A stretch of 64,000 nucleotides of DNA from Xanthomonas indica (GTDB lineage Bacteria > Pseudomonadota > Gammaproteobacteria > Xanthomonadales > Xanthomonadaceae): contig NZ_CP131914.1 in assembly GCF_040529045.1 (NCBI RefSeq), positions 3,332,501-3,396,500 on the forward strand. The letters are read 5' to 3'. Position numbers and translations under genes: made by a program. The notes under the pieces were generated by a model, which was given only the letters and a program-made list of their open reading frames with translations, was not told the DNA's origin and searched no databases. Positions within the stretch are counted from its first letter, which is position 1, and every line of letters begins with the position of its first letter. Positions 45,339 through 54,218 of the stretch are shown here, piece after piece.

Positions 45339-48263
45339 TCAGAGCTGTTGCGGCGCGGCGGCCGGGCGCCCCAGCAGATAGCCCTGCCCGTAATCGCAGC
45401 CCAGTTCGCGCAGGGTCGCCAGTTGCTGCTCGGTCTCGATGCCTTCGCCCACCGTCTCGATGCCCAACGTACTGGCCAGGGCGAGGATGCCGCGCACCAG
45501 CGCGTGGCTGCCGGTGCCGCCCTCGTCCTGCAGGCCGGCGACGAAGCTCTGGTCGATCTTCAGCACCGAGATCGGGAAGCGGTGCAGGTAGGACAGCGCC
45601 GAGAACCCGGTGCCGAAGTCGTCCAGTTGCGCCAGCACGCCGCGCTCGCGCAGCGCCTGCAGGATGGCCAGGGTGCGCGGCGCGTCGTCGAGCAGCGCCA
45701 CTTCGGTGATCTCCACCCGCAGCCGGCGCGGATCGGCCCCGGCGGTGTCGATCAGCCCGAACAGCCGCTCGGTGAAATCCGGCGAGCGGAAGTGCCGCGG
45801 CGAGACGTTGACCGAGACGTAGCCACCCTCGCTCTGCGCCAGGCGCCGGATCACCTGTGCGTACAGCAGCCAGTCCACCTGCTCGATCAGGCCGCTCTCT
45901 TCGCCCAGGTCGATGAACTGGCTCGGCACCAGCAGCCCACGGCTCTCGTGGCGCCAGCGCAACAGCGCCTCGTGGCCGATCACTTCGCCGTCGCGCAGGC
46001 GCACGATCGGCTGGTAGAACGGCTCGAAATCGCGGTTGTTGATCGCACGGCGCAGATCCGCCTCCAGATCCAGGCTGCGCAGCGCCGCCTCGCGCATGGC
46101 CTCGTCGAACACCACGCAGCGGTCCTGGGTCTGCGCCTTGGCCCGGTACATGGCCGCATCGGCGTCGCGCAGCATCTCCTCGCCGTTGTGATAGCGCGGA
46201 TGCCAGGCGGCGATGCCCAGGCTGCCGGACGGGAACAGTTCGCGGCCGGCCACCCACATCGGCTGGCCGAGCACGTGCAGCAGGCGCCGTGCCAGCTCGC
46301 GCGCGCCGTCCAGGCCATGCTCGGATGGCGTCAGCACCGCGAACTCGTCGCCGCCCAGGCGCGCCACCACGTCCTGGCCGCGGATCGTGGAGACGATGCG
46401 CTTGGCCACCTGCACCAGCATCTCGTCGCCGGCGGCATGGCCGATGCTGTCGTTGACCAGCTTGAACCGGTCCAGGTCCAGGAACAGCACGGCGAAGGTC
46501 CTGCCGCCGCCGCGCGCGCGCGAGATCGCCTCGCTGAGCCGGTCCAGCAGATGCGAGCGGTTCGGCAACCCGGTCAGTGCATCGTGCAGCGCCTGATGGG
46601 TCAGGCGCTGCTCGGCGCGCCAGCGCTCGGCGATCTGCGCCAGCAGCTGCTCGTTGACCTCGGCCAGCTCGCGGGTGCGCTCGTCCACGCGCTGCTCCAG
46701 CTCCGCGTGCGCCAGCCGCAGCCGTTCCTGCGCGCGCTGCCGCGCCAGGCCGCTGCCGACGTTGTGCGCGACGAAGGTGAGCAGGCGCTGGTCGTGCTCG
46801 GTGAAACGTACCTTGGCGACGTAGCTCTGCACCACGATCGCGCCGATCACCTCGCCCTCGTCGAACAGCGGCGCGCCCAGCCAGCTGTAGGGGCGCTGGC
46901 CGTACTCCTGCACCTCGCCCTGCGCCAGCAAGGCGTCGATGTCGGACAGTTCGAGCAGCTGCGGGCGCCGCACCCGCATCACGTATTCGGTCAGTCCGCG
47001 GCCACGGCGCCGTTGCGGCCGGTACGGGGTGAACTCGTCCACCGAATACACGAATTCCAGCATCGTGTCGTCGTCGGACAGCAGGGCGATGTACAGATTG
47101 CGTGCGTCGATCAGCCCGCCGACGATGGCATGCACCTCGGTGTAGAACTGTTGCAGGCTCTCCGAGCGGATCGCCAGCTCGGCGATGCGGAACAGCGCCA
47201 GTTGCAGCATCTCGGCGCGCTTGCGCTCCTGGATCTCGTCCTGCAGGTCGCAGTTGGCGCGCTGCAGCTCCTGAGTGCGCAGGTCCACCCGCCGCTCCAA
47301 CTGCACCTGCGCATGACGCCGGTCCATCGCGGTCTGCACGTGCTGCGCCACGTAGGCCAGCAGCGCGCGGTCGGCATCGGTGTAGCGCAGCGCGTAGTCG
47401 TAGTTCTGCACCACGATGGCGCCGCACACGCGGCCCTCGCGCAGCATTGGCACGCCCAGCCAGTCGCGGCTTTCCGGGCCGTGGCCGACGTTGTCGCCCA
47501 CCTTCAGGCGCTCGCGCACCTGCTCCGACGGCCCGCGCACCGCACGGCCGTGGCGCAGCAGGGCGAAGGTGAGGCTATGCGGCATGTCGTGCAGGAAGTA
47601 GGTCCGCTCCGGATCGGCGACGAAGTCGTCGTGGCGGTCGGAGAAGTACAGGAAGCGCATGCTCTGCTGGTCTTCGTCGTACTCGACGATGTAGCAGTTC
47701 TCCGCGTACATCAGCGATTCCAGCACGGCGTGCACGCGCTGCAGCATCTGGCTCATTTCCAGATCGGCGCCGGCCAGGTCGGCGATCTCGTACAGCGCTT
47801 GCTGCAGCTGCTTGGATTTTTCCAGGCCCTCGATGCGTGCGCGCATGCGCTCGGTGTCGAGCAGGTTCAGGCCGAACGCGACCGCGGCGTCGCACCAGGC
47901 CGCGCGCTGCGCGGCGTCCAGGGGCTGCGCCACTTCCGCGCCGATCGCCACGCAGGCGCCTTCGGCGGTGCGGTGCACGTGCAGCAGCGCCGGCACCGTC
48001 GACGGCAGCGGCGCGGTGCCGGCCAGCGCCTCGGCGACCAGCGCCTGCAGCCACGCCGGCGCCTGTGCGCTGGCGCCCTGCAGGCGCCCGACCACGCCGT
48101 CGCCGCAGCCGATCGCCACGGCGCTGCCGGGCGGCAGCAGGCCGCACAGGGCCTGCGCCGTGCGCGCGGGGGCATGGCCGCCGGATGGGTCTTCGCGGAC
48201 CGTGGTGGACGTATTGAACAGCATCGACGACAACTCCTGCAGGGCCCCCCGGAACTGCTCCAC
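45339..48263 (-). CDS. GAF-GAF-GGDEF-EAL cyclic-di-GMP protein
   Basis: 974 residues. Two GAF-like sensor domains occupy about residues 165-335 and 380-545, each followed by a coiled coil (RRVDLRTQELQRANCDLQ; RVDERTRELAEVNEQLL). The GGDEF domain has RLGGDEFAVL (about residue 637) with an inhibitory RGQD five residues before it. The EAL domain begins at GHEALLRW (about residue 762) and keeps EITEVALLDD, LDDFGTGFS, LKIDQSFV and VGEGIET. All residues needed for both cyclase and phosphodiesterase activity look present. No transmembrane segment. It is likely a soluble, signal-controlled regulator of c-di-GMP. Confidence 0.92.
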   Translation of the reverse strand: MEQFRGALQELSSMLFNTSTTVREDPSGGHAPARTAQALCGLLPPGSAVAIGCGDGVVGRLQGASAQAPAWLQALVAEALAGTAPLPSTVPALLHVHRTAEGACVAIGAEVAQPLDAAQRAAWCDAAVAFGLNLLDTERMRARIEGLEKSKQLQQALYEIADLAGADLEMSQMLQRVHAVLESLMYAENCYIVEYDEDQQSMRFLYFSDRHDDFVADPERTYFLHDMPHSLTFALLRHGRAVRGPSEQVRERLKVGDNVGHGPESRDWLGVPMLREGRVCGAIVVQNYDYALRYTDADRALLAYVAQHVQTAMDRRHAQVQLERRVDLRTQELQRANCDLQDEIQERKRAEMLQLALFRIAELAIRSESLQQFYTEVHAIVGGLIDARNLYIALLSDDDTMLEFVYSVDEFTPYRPQRRRGRGLTEYVMRVRRPQLLELSDIDALLAQGEVQEYGQRPYSWLGAPLFDEGEVIGAIVVQSYVAKVRFTEHDQRLLTFVAHNVGSGLARQRAQERLRLAHAELEQRVDERTRELAEVNEQLLAQIAERWRAEQRLTHQALHDALTGLPNRSHLLDRLSEAISRARGGGRTFAVLFLDLDRFKLVNDSIGHAAGDEMLVQVAKRIVSTIRGQDVVARLGGDEFAVLTPSEHGLDGARELARRLLHVLGQPMWVAGRELFPSGSLGIAAWHPRYHNGEEMLRDADAAMYRAKAQTQDRCVVFDEAMREAALRSLDLEADLRRAINNRDFEPFYQPIVRLRDGEVIGHEALLRWRHESRGLLVPSQFIDLGEESGLIEQVDWLLYAQVIRRLAQSEGGYVSVNVSPRHFRSPDFTERLFGLIDTAGADPRRLRVEITEVALLDDAPRTLAILQALRERGVLAQLDDFGTGFSALSYLHRFPISVLKIDQSFVAGLQDEGGTGSHALVRGILALASTLGIETVGEGIETEQQLATLRELGCDYGQGYLLGRPAAAPQQL

Positions 48264-48350
48264 GCTCGCCCTTCACATCAGCATACCCGTTGCATGCGTC
48301 GATCGACGCCCGCTCGACCCCGAAGTGGCGAGATACGCGTTTGTCTACAC

Positions 48351-48995
48351 ATGTTGTCCGAACTTCCGCCATCGCCGCCCGCGTCCCGCCCCCCGCCTCC
48401 CGACTATGCGCAGGCCCGGGGAACGCTTAGGCTTGCCGCCGTGGACGCCCCGGTCGAAGCGAGCGACGAAGCCCTGATGCTGGCCTACGCGGCCGGCGAC
48501 GCGCGCGCGTTCGAGACCTTGTACCTGCGCCACCGCGGCCGCCTGTACCAGTACCTGCTGCGACAGCTGCGCGACCGGGCACTGGCCGAAGAACTGTTCC
48601 AGGACGTGTGGCAGCGGGTCATCGCCGCGCGCCTGGACTGGCAGCCGCAGGCCGCATTCACCACCTGGCTGCTGCGCATTGCCCACAATCGGCTCGGCGA
48701 CCATTGGCGCGCGGCCAAGCATCGTCCGCCGGCACCGGCCGACGCCGACCTGCGCACCGCCCGCGTGCAGGACCCCGACACCCCGGAGCGGCAGTTGTCC
48801 GCCTTCGAACAACGGCGCCAGCTGCAACTGGCCCTGGATGCGCTTCCCGAGGAGCAACGCGACGTGCTGCTGCTGCGCCTGGAGCAGGAATTGAGCCTGG
48901 ACGAGATCGGGCAGATCACCGGCGTCGGCCGCGAAACGGTCAAGTCGCGGCTGCGCTATGCGATGGACAAACTGCGCGCGAGGCTGGGCGGATGA
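48351..48995 (+). CDS. ECF-type RNA polymerase sigma factor
   Basis: 214 residues from ATG 48351; a GTG at 48441 (VDAPVEASDEALMLAYAAGD) would give a more standard N-terminus and cannot be excluded, as the first 30 residues are Pro-rich. Sigma region 2 contains FETLYLRHRGRLYQYLLRQL and LAEELFQDVWQRV. Region 4 contains LPEEQRDVLLLRLEQELSLD and GVGRETVKSRLRYAMDKLR. Its stop overlaps the start of the next gene (ATGA), which encodes a membrane protein probably acting as anti-sigma factor. It is divergent from the GGDEF-EAL gene. Confidence 0.88.
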   Translation: MLSELPPSPPASRPPPPDYAQARGTLRLAAVDAPVEASDEALMLAYAAGDARAFETLYLRHRGRLYQYLLRQLRDRALAEELFQDVWQRVIAARLDWQPQAAFTTWLLRIAHNRLGDHWRAAKHRPPAPADADLRTARVQDPDTPERQLSAFEQRRQLQLALDALPEEQRDVLLLRLEQELSLDEIGQITGVGRETVKSRLRYAMDKLRARLGG

Positions 48996-50032
48996 GCGCC
49001 GACGAACCGCTGACCCCGGAAGAGCGCGCGCTCGCCGAACGCCTGCGCCAGGGCCGGCAGGCGCTGCCGCCGCCGGCGCTGGATGCGGCGATCCTGGCCG
49101 CCGCGCGCGCAGCGGTCGCGCCGGGTGCCACCGAGATCGCGGACTACCCCAGCAGCGCCGCGGAGCGGGCGCGGGCGCAAGCCGCCACGTCACTGCCGGT
49201 GCCGCCACCCGCGCCTGCCGGAAAGGCGACGGCCCACGCCCCCGCAGCGCGCCCCGCTCCAGCCGCGTCGCGATCGCGCTGGCCGACCTGGCTCGGCCTG
49301 GCCGCCTCGCTGGTGCTGGTGGCCGGCATCGCCTGGCGCGCACGCCCACCGGTGCCCTCCGCACCGGCATCCGCACCGGCGGTGGTGCCTGCCCCGGCAG
49401 TCGCTCCCGCTCCCGACGCATCGCCGGCCCCCTCCTCCGCGGAGCCGGCGCAGGCGCCTGCCGCGCCGCTGACGGAGCGTACGCCGGAGGCACAGGCGCA
49501 CAAGCCGGCGCCCGCAAAGCGCCAGCCCCCTCCCACGTCACCGACGCTGATGGCGCCCGCCGCGCCGCCGGCCCCGCCACCGCCGCCCATCGTGGCCGAC
49601 AGCAACGCGCCCGCCGCCGAGCAGCAGGCCGCACCGGCCGCGATGGCCTTGCGCGCGCCGGCGCGCGCGGCGACGACGCAGGACGCCTTGCCACGCAGCG
49701 CCCCCACCGACCACGCCCGCCAGGCCACGTTGGCGGCCTCCACCCACGCGCAGGCCGCCGCGACCGAGTCGTCGGAGGCGCTCTCGCTACGTCCTTCGAC
49801 GGCGACCGCCGATCCGGCCACCGCGTCGCCGCAGGCCGGCGCCTTGGCTGCCGCGGCGGAGGCCGCCGCGGAGGCCGACACGCAATTGCCTCCGCGGCGC
49901 TGGCTGCAGCGGATCCGCGAGCGCCGCGACAGCGGCGACCTGGACGCCGCCCGCGCCAGCCTGCTGCGCTTCCAGCGCACACACCCGCACCGCGCGGTGC
50001 CCGCAGACCTGCGCACGCTGCTGCACGACTGA
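48992..50032 (+). CDS. Putative anti-sigma factor, Ala/Pro-rich single-span membrane protein
   Basis: 346 residues. The cytoplasmic N-terminal part (about 1-95) is short and charged (EPLTPEERALAERLRQGRQA). One transmembrane helix WPTWLGLAASLVLVAGIAW is at about residues 97-116. The remainder is a long Pro/Ala-rich periplasmic region and a small C-terminal helical part (RWLQRIRERRDSGDLDAARA). Overlap with the sigma gene and the topology support an anti-sigma role, but no zinc-anti-sigma motif (HxxxCxxC) is seen. The Pro/Ala stretch is very low complexity. Confidence 0.6.
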   Translation: MSADEPLTPEERALAERLRQGRQALPPPALDAAILAAARAAVAPGATEIADYPSSAAERARAQAATSLPVPPPAPAGKATAHAPAARPAPAASRSRWPTWLGLAASLVLVAGIAWRARPPVPSAPASAPAVVPAPAVAPAPDASPAPSSAEPAQAPAAPLTERTPEAQAHKPAPAKRQPPPTSPTLMAPAAPPAPPPPPIVADSNAPAAEQQAAPAAMALRAPARAATTQDALPRSAPTDHARQATLAASTHAQAAATESSEALSLRPSTATADPATASPQAGALAAAAEAAAEADTQLPPRRWLQRIRERRDSGDLDAARASLLRFQRTHPHRAVPADLRTLLHD

Positions 50033-50082
50033 GCCGCGCGATCCCGGCGCCTGCGCGCAGCGGGCCGGGGGCGCGCCTCGTC

Positions 50083-50088
50083 TACAAT
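50083..50088 (+). promoter_or_regulatory. -10 element (TACAAT) of the YigZ gene
   Basis: TACAAT ends 7 bases before the ATG at 50096. Transcription would then start close to or at that ATG, giving a leaderless or nearly leaderless mRNA. Confidence 0.4.
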
Positions 50089-50095
50089 GCCGCCG

Positions 50096-50689
50096 ATGCC
50101 CGATACGCTCCCGCACCCCGTCAGCCACAGCGTGGAGATCAAGCACAGCCGCTTCGTGGCCCACGCTGCGCCGATCGCCGACGCCGGCGCGGCACTGGCG
50201 TTCCTGCAGCAGGTCGCGGTGGCCGACGCCACCCATAATTGCTGGGCGTATCGCCACGGCGACGAGTACCGCTCCAGCGACGACGGCGAACCCGCCGGCA
50301 CCGCCGGCCGCCCGATCCTGGCGGCGATCGACGGCCAGGGCTTCGATCGCGTGGTGGTGGTGGTCACACGCTGGTACGGCGGCATCAAGCTCGGCGCCGG
50401 CGGCCTGGTCCGCGCCTACGGCGGCAGCGCCGCCGAATGCCTGCGCCTGGCGCCACGGCAACCGCTGCTGGCCTTGAGCCTGCTGACCCTGCACTGTGGC
50501 TTCGACGACCTGGGCGCGGTGCATGCCGCGCTGAGCGCCTGTGCCGCGGAGAAACTCGATGAACGCTTCGATGCCGGCGGCGCCGAACTGCAGCTGCGCC
50601 TGCCCCGCGATCGCGTCGACGCCTTGAAAACCCGCCTGCGCGACGCCACTCGCAATCGGGTCCGCTGTTCGGAACCCGCCCCCGCATGA
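50096..50689 (+). CDS. YigZ/IMPACT family protein
   Basis: 197 residues from ATG 50096, with an alternative ATG at 50087. The N-terminal UPF0029 domain has IKHSRFVAHAAPIADA, DDGEPAGTAGRPIL and VVVTRWYGGIKLGAGGLVRAYGG, the family's signature. A C-terminal ferredoxin-like domain of about 70 residues follows. Related eukaryotic IMPACT regulates translation; the bacterial role is uncertain. Its stop overlaps the ABC exporter's start (ATGA at 50686-50689). Confidence 0.9.
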   Translation: MPDTLPHPVSHSVEIKHSRFVAHAAPIADAGAALAFLQQVAVADATHNCWAYRHGDEYRSSDDGEPAGTAGRPILAAIDGQGFDRVVVVVTRWYGGIKLGAGGLVRAYGGSAAECLRLAPRQPLLALSLLTLHCGFDDLGAVHAALSACAAEKLDERFDAGGAELQLRLPRDRVDALKTRLRDATRNRVRCSEPAPA

Positions 50690-52452
50690 ACACCCCGCCG
50701 GCCGACCAGGCCAAGTCGCTGCGCAGACTCGGCAGCCTGCGCACCCTGTGGCCGTTCGTGCGTCGCCGGCGCGGCCTGCTGATCGCCTGGCTGGTGGCGC
50801 TGGCGATCTCCTCCAGCGCCACGTTGAGCCTGCCGGTGGCGGTGCGGCAGATGATCGACCACGGTTTCAGCGACAGCAGCCGCATCAACCAGTCCTTCGC
50901 CCTGCTGTTCGCGGTCGCGCTGGTGCTGGCGGTGGCCACCGCCACACGCTTCTACTTCGTGTCCCTGCTCGGCGAGAAAGTCGTCGCCGACCTGCGCGAA
51001 CGCCTGTACACGCACCTGATCGGCCTGCATGCCGGCTTCCACGACCGCAACCGCAGCGGCGAACTGGTCTCGCGCCTGTCCGCCGACAGCGAACTGCTGC
51101 GCGGGGTCATCGGCAGCACCATGTCGGTGGCGCTGCGCAGCACGGTCACCGCGATCGGCAGCGTGGTGATGCTGTGCGTGACCAGCCCGCACCTGGCCGC
51201 CTACACCCTGCTCGGCATCCCGCTGGCAGTGCTGCCGATCGTGCTCGGCGCGCGCCGCCTGCAGAAGATCTCCCGCGCCAGCCAGGACCGCGTCGCCGAC
51301 GCCAATACCCTGGCCGCCGAGACCCTGGGCGCGGTGCGCACGGTGCAGGCATATGCGCGCGAAGGCTACGAACGCGGCCGCTTCGGCGAGGCGCTGGCGC
51401 AGACCGTGGCGGTGGCGCGGCGCCGGGTCGGCGCGCAGGCGCTGATCACCGCCGCGGCCATCGTGCTGATCTTCGGCGCCATCGTGCTGGTGCTGTGGTC
51501 CGGCGCGCACGAGGTCGCCGCCGGCGAACTCAGCGCCGGCGCGCTCGGCCAGTTCGTGCTGTACGCGATGTTCGGCGGCGGCTCGGTCGCCTCGCTGGCC
51601 GAGGTCTGGAACGATCTGCAGCGCGCGGCCGGCGGCATGGGCCGCATCGCCGAACTGTTCCAGGAACGTCCCGAGGTGGTCGCGCCGGCGCAGCCGCGTG
51701 CATTGCCGCAGCCGTTGCGCGGCGAGGTGCGTTTCGACAACGTCAGCTTCCGCTACCCGCAGCGCCCCGATCACCCGGCGCTGGACGGCTTCGACCTGCA
51801 TGTGCGGCCCGGCGAGAGCGTGGCCCTGGTCGGTCCCTCCGGCGCCGGCAAGAGCACGGTGCTGGCGCTGCTGATGCGCTTCCACGATCCGCAGTCCGGC
51901 AGCGTGCAGGTGGACGGCCTGGACCTGCGCACGCTCGACCCGTCGCAGCTGCGCTCAGCGATCGGACTGGTGCCGCAGCACCCCACCCTGTTCGCCGCCA
52001 GCGCCGCCGACAACATCCGCTACGGCCGGCTCGAGGCCAGCGAGGCCGAGGTCGAGGCCGCGGCGCGCGCCGCCGAAGCCGACGCGTTCCTGCGCCAGTT
52101 GCCCGACGGCTACGCCAGCGAACTGGGCGAGCGTGGCGCGCGCCTGTCCGGCGGCCAGCAGCAGCGCATCGCCATCGCCCGCGCCGTGCTCAAGGACGCG
52201 CCGATCCTGCTGCTGGACGAGGCCACCAGCGCCCTGGACGCGCAGAGCGAAAACGCCGTGCAGCAGGCGCTGGAGCGGCTGATGGCCGGGCGCACCACCC
52301 TGGTGATCGCGCACCGCCTGGCCACCGTACTCAAGGCCGACCGCATCGTGGTGATGGACCACGGTCGCATCGTCGCCCAGGGCACCCACGCCGAGTTGCT
52401 GGCGCAGGGCGGGCTGTACGCCGAACTCGCTCGCCTGCAGTTCATCGACTGA
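50686..52452 (+). CDS. ABC exporter, fused membrane and ATPase domains (MsbA-like)
   Basis: 588 residues. A six-helix type-IV exporter domain covers about 30-320, and the ATPase about 345-588. Walker A is GPSGAGKSTVLALLMRF, signature LSGGQQQRIAIARAVL, Walker B ILLLDEATSALD, and the switch histidine IAHRL. The nucleotide domain begins EVRFDNVSFRYPQRPDHPAL. It acts as a homodimer. Substrate not assignable: lipid and drug exporters share this layout. The MsbA lipid-A flippase of E. coli is the nearest well-known type but need not be the orthologue. Confidence 0.9.
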   Translation: MNTPPADQAKSLRRLGSLRTLWPFVRRRRGLLIAWLVALAISSSATLSLPVAVRQMIDHGFSDSSRINQSFALLFAVALVLAVATATRFYFVSLLGEKVVADLRERLYTHLIGLHAGFHDRNRSGELVSRLSADSELLRGVIGSTMSVALRSTVTAIGSVVMLCVTSPHLAAYTLLGIPLAVLPIVLGARRLQKISRASQDRVADANTLAAETLGAVRTVQAYAREGYERGRFGEALAQTVAVARRRVGAQALITAAAIVLIFGAIVLVLWSGAHEVAAGELSAGALGQFVLYAMFGGGSVASLAEVWNDLQRAAGGMGRIAELFQERPEVVAPAQPRALPQPLRGEVRFDNVSFRYPQRPDHPALDGFDLHVRPGESVALVGPSGAGKSTVLALLMRFHDPQSGSVQVDGLDLRTLDPSQLRSAIGLVPQHPTLFAASAADNIRYGRLEASEAEVEAAARAAEADAFLRQLPDGYASELGERGARLSGGQQQRIAIARAVLKDAPILLLDEATSALDAQSENAVQQALERLMAGRTTLVIAHRLATVLKADRIVVMDHGRIVAQGTHAELLAQGGLYAELARLQFID

Positions 52453-52558
52453 GCACGCCGCGCTAACGACCGCGGGACTACGGTCGATCCGCGTCTGCCG
52501 CGGTCCGCGCATGTCGCGGCCGCCGTGCCGGCGTCCCGCATTCGATGCAGCGTTCGAC

Positions 52559-52564
52559 AGGAGG
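52559..52564 (+). promoter_or_regulatory. Perfect Shine-Dalgarno (AGGAGG) deciding the start of the small ORF
   Basis: AGGAGG lies 6 bases before ATG 52571. The longer frame from 52511 includes this site inside coding sequence, so 52571 is preferred. Confidence 0.8.
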
Positions 52565-52570
52565 CTCCCG

Positions 52571-52783
52571 ATGTCCTTTCGCCAATTGCCTGCCCTCGGT
52601 CCCGACGGCGAGGCCTATCTGATCACCGAGTTCCAGGACGATGCGCCGCGCCAGCAGCAGGCGCAGCACGATCCGCACGCGGACAGCGGATTGCGCTACG
52701 AACTGGCCGACGGCCGCAAGCTGATCCGCCGCGGCCAGCAGTTCGTCACCACCGGCGGCGAGTTGACCTTGACCGCGGTCTAG
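52571..52783 (+). CDS. Small conserved-type hypothetical protein
   Basis: 70 residues: MSFRQLPALGPDGEAYLITE, a short Gln/Asp-rich stretch, then GLRYELADGRKLIRRGQQFV and TTGGELTLTAV. The predicted pattern is beta-rich and soluble, without cysteines or a hydrophobic helix. I do not recognise a family. The near-perfect ribosome site and codon usage like its neighbours argue that it is real. No operon partner on this strand follows. Confidence 0.65.
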   Translation: MSFRQLPALGPDGEAYLITEFQDDAPRQQQAQHDPHADSGLRYELADGRKLIRRGQQFVTTGGELTLTAV

Positions 52784-53105
52784 CGCCACGGCCCTGGATC
52801 GTCCCTGTGCCCTGTCATCGCCACTGGCGTTCGGGGCACTGGCGGCGGGCTGGTGAATTTTTCGCCACACCTCTTGACAGGCTTGCCACGCAAGGCGCGC
52901 CAACGGTTATCCACATGTTTGTGCAGCGGCCATCCACATGCGCTGTGGATGAATTGCGGTGGTTGTCCGTCGGATGATCCCGTGAGTTAAGGCTGTGCGG
53001 TCGCGGCTGAAGCCGGCCCTACACGGGTCTCTATGCCTTTGTAGGAGCGGCTTCAGCCGCGACCACGAACCCGAGAAACCGCGCAATCGGTAAGCGCCGC
53101 GCTAC
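52784..53105. other. Gap with DnaA-box-like cluster and REP palindromes
   Basis: 322 bases with no gene. A cluster of DnaA-box-like nonamers lies at 52907-52952. Two single REP units follow: 53001-53022 (left-facing, TCGCGGCTGAAGCCGGCCCT) and 53041-53063 (GTAGGAGCGGCTTCAGCCGC). Confidence 0.75.
52907..52952. promoter_or_regulatory. Cluster of DnaA-box-like sequences
   Basis: TTATCCACA (52907-52915) matches the consensus DnaA box exactly. A second nonamer CCATCCACA (52930-52938) has two mismatches. On the other strand, TCATCCACA (52952-52944) has one mismatch. Three sites in 46 bp is more than chance would suggest in a sequence this GC-rich. No replication gene is near. Confidence 0.55.
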
Positions 53106-54218
53106 TCAACCCGCCAGCACCCGCCCGATCCCACTGGCATCGATCTCCGCCGCCGCTGCACGCACCGCTGCAACATCGCTGGCCGGATCGAAGCCGAGCC
53201 GGAAATGCAGTTCGCCCGCCTGCGTGCGCGAGGAATGGATCGAGGCCAGGTTGACGCCGTGGCGCTCGAACACGTGCAACAGCGCGCGCAGCGAGCCGGC
53301 GCGGTCTTCCGGCAGATACACGCTGAGCGTGGACTGCTCGGTCAGATCGGCCAGCAGGTACCCCACCCGCTCGTAGCTGTAGTTGCCCTGCGCGATCGCC
53401 GCCTCGCCCAGCGCCTGCCGGTTGGCGTCGAGGAACTCGGCGCGGAACTGCGCGCGCGCCGCATCGTCGCCACGGCCGACCTGCGCACGCAGCCGCGACA
53501 ATTGCGCGATCAGTCCTTCCAGGACATCGCCGACATGCGGATTGCCGAACTGGATGTCTTCGTAGATGGCCGGATTCAAGGCCAGGATGCGCGCGATGAT
53601 CGCGGTGTCCAGCTCGAACGAGGCCGAGCGGTACGGCAGCAGGGCCTGCAGCGGCCCCAGCGCCGGCGCATGCTCGCGCAGCACCCCGGCCTGGGCCAGA
53701 TGGGTGGCGTGGACCATGGCCTGCACCAGGGCCATCACCCGGTCGTGGTGCTCGGGCGTGGTGCGCACGCACTCGCCTTCCAGCGCCGCGTACAGCTGCT
53801 GCAGCCAGGGCTGCCACTGCGCCACCCGCGCTTCGCACACCACCAGCACGCGGCCTTTGAGCGTCGGCGACTTCGGCGGCGCGGTCATCGGGTGCAGGCC
53901 GGCCACCTCCGCCTGCGAGGCCAGCATCGCCGCCACCGGCGCGGCCTTGACCGAGGTGACGTCCAGCCACAACTGGCCGCGCTCGCGGCCACCGGCACGC
54001 CGCGCGTAGTCGCCGATCAACGCCGGCGTGTGCCGGATCGGGGCGGAGAAGATCAGCACCTGCGCCCGCTGCAGCAGCGCCTCCGGCGCCAGCGACTGCG
54101 GGTCGGCCGGATCGTGGCCGACCACCTCCAGTTGCATGCGCTCGCGGAAGAAGCGGCTCAGCCAGCGGCCGTAGGCGCCGGCGCTGCCGACGATGCCGAC
54201 GACCGGGCGCAGGCTCAC
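53106..54218 (-). CDS. tyrA: Prephenate dehydrogenase with C-terminal ACT domain
   Basis: 370 residues with GTG start at 54218, which overlaps the pdxY stop (GTGA). The Rossmann motif is VVGIVGSAGAYGRWLSRFF. Catalytic-region histidine appears in AGLHPMTAPPKS. Residues about 290-365 form an ACT regulatory domain, STLSVYLPEDRAGSLRALLH then GVNLASIHSSRT, usually for feedback control by tyrosine. The chorismate mutase domain of E. coli T-protein is absent. The enzyme converts prephenate to 4-hydroxyphenylpyruvate for tyrosine synthesis. An ATG-started frame reaching further upstream overlaps pdxY and is rejected. Confidence 0.88.
   Translation of the reverse strand: MSLRPVVGIVGSAGAYGRWLSRFFRERMQLEVVGHDPADPQSLAPEALLQRAQVLIFSAPIRHTPALIGDYARRAGGRERGQLWLDVTSVKAAPVAAMLASQAEVAGLHPMTAPPKSPTLKGRVLVVCEARVAQWQPWLQQLYAALEGECVRTTPEHHDRVMALVQAMVHATHLAQAGVLREHAPALGPLQALLPYRSASFELDTAIIARILALNPAIYEDIQFGNPHVGDVLEGLIAQLSRLRAQVGRGDDAARAQFRAEFLDANRQALGEAAIAQGNYSYERVGYLLADLTEQSTLSVYLPEDRAGSLRALLHVFERHGVNLASIHSSRTQAGELHFRLGFDPASDVAAVRAAAAEIDASGIGRVLAG

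Noticed and set aside
45348-48350. A 1000-codon open frame joined to the ECF sigma gene
   Set aside because: It is antisense to the GGDEF-EAL gene; only the last 215 codons, from 48351, encode a real protein.
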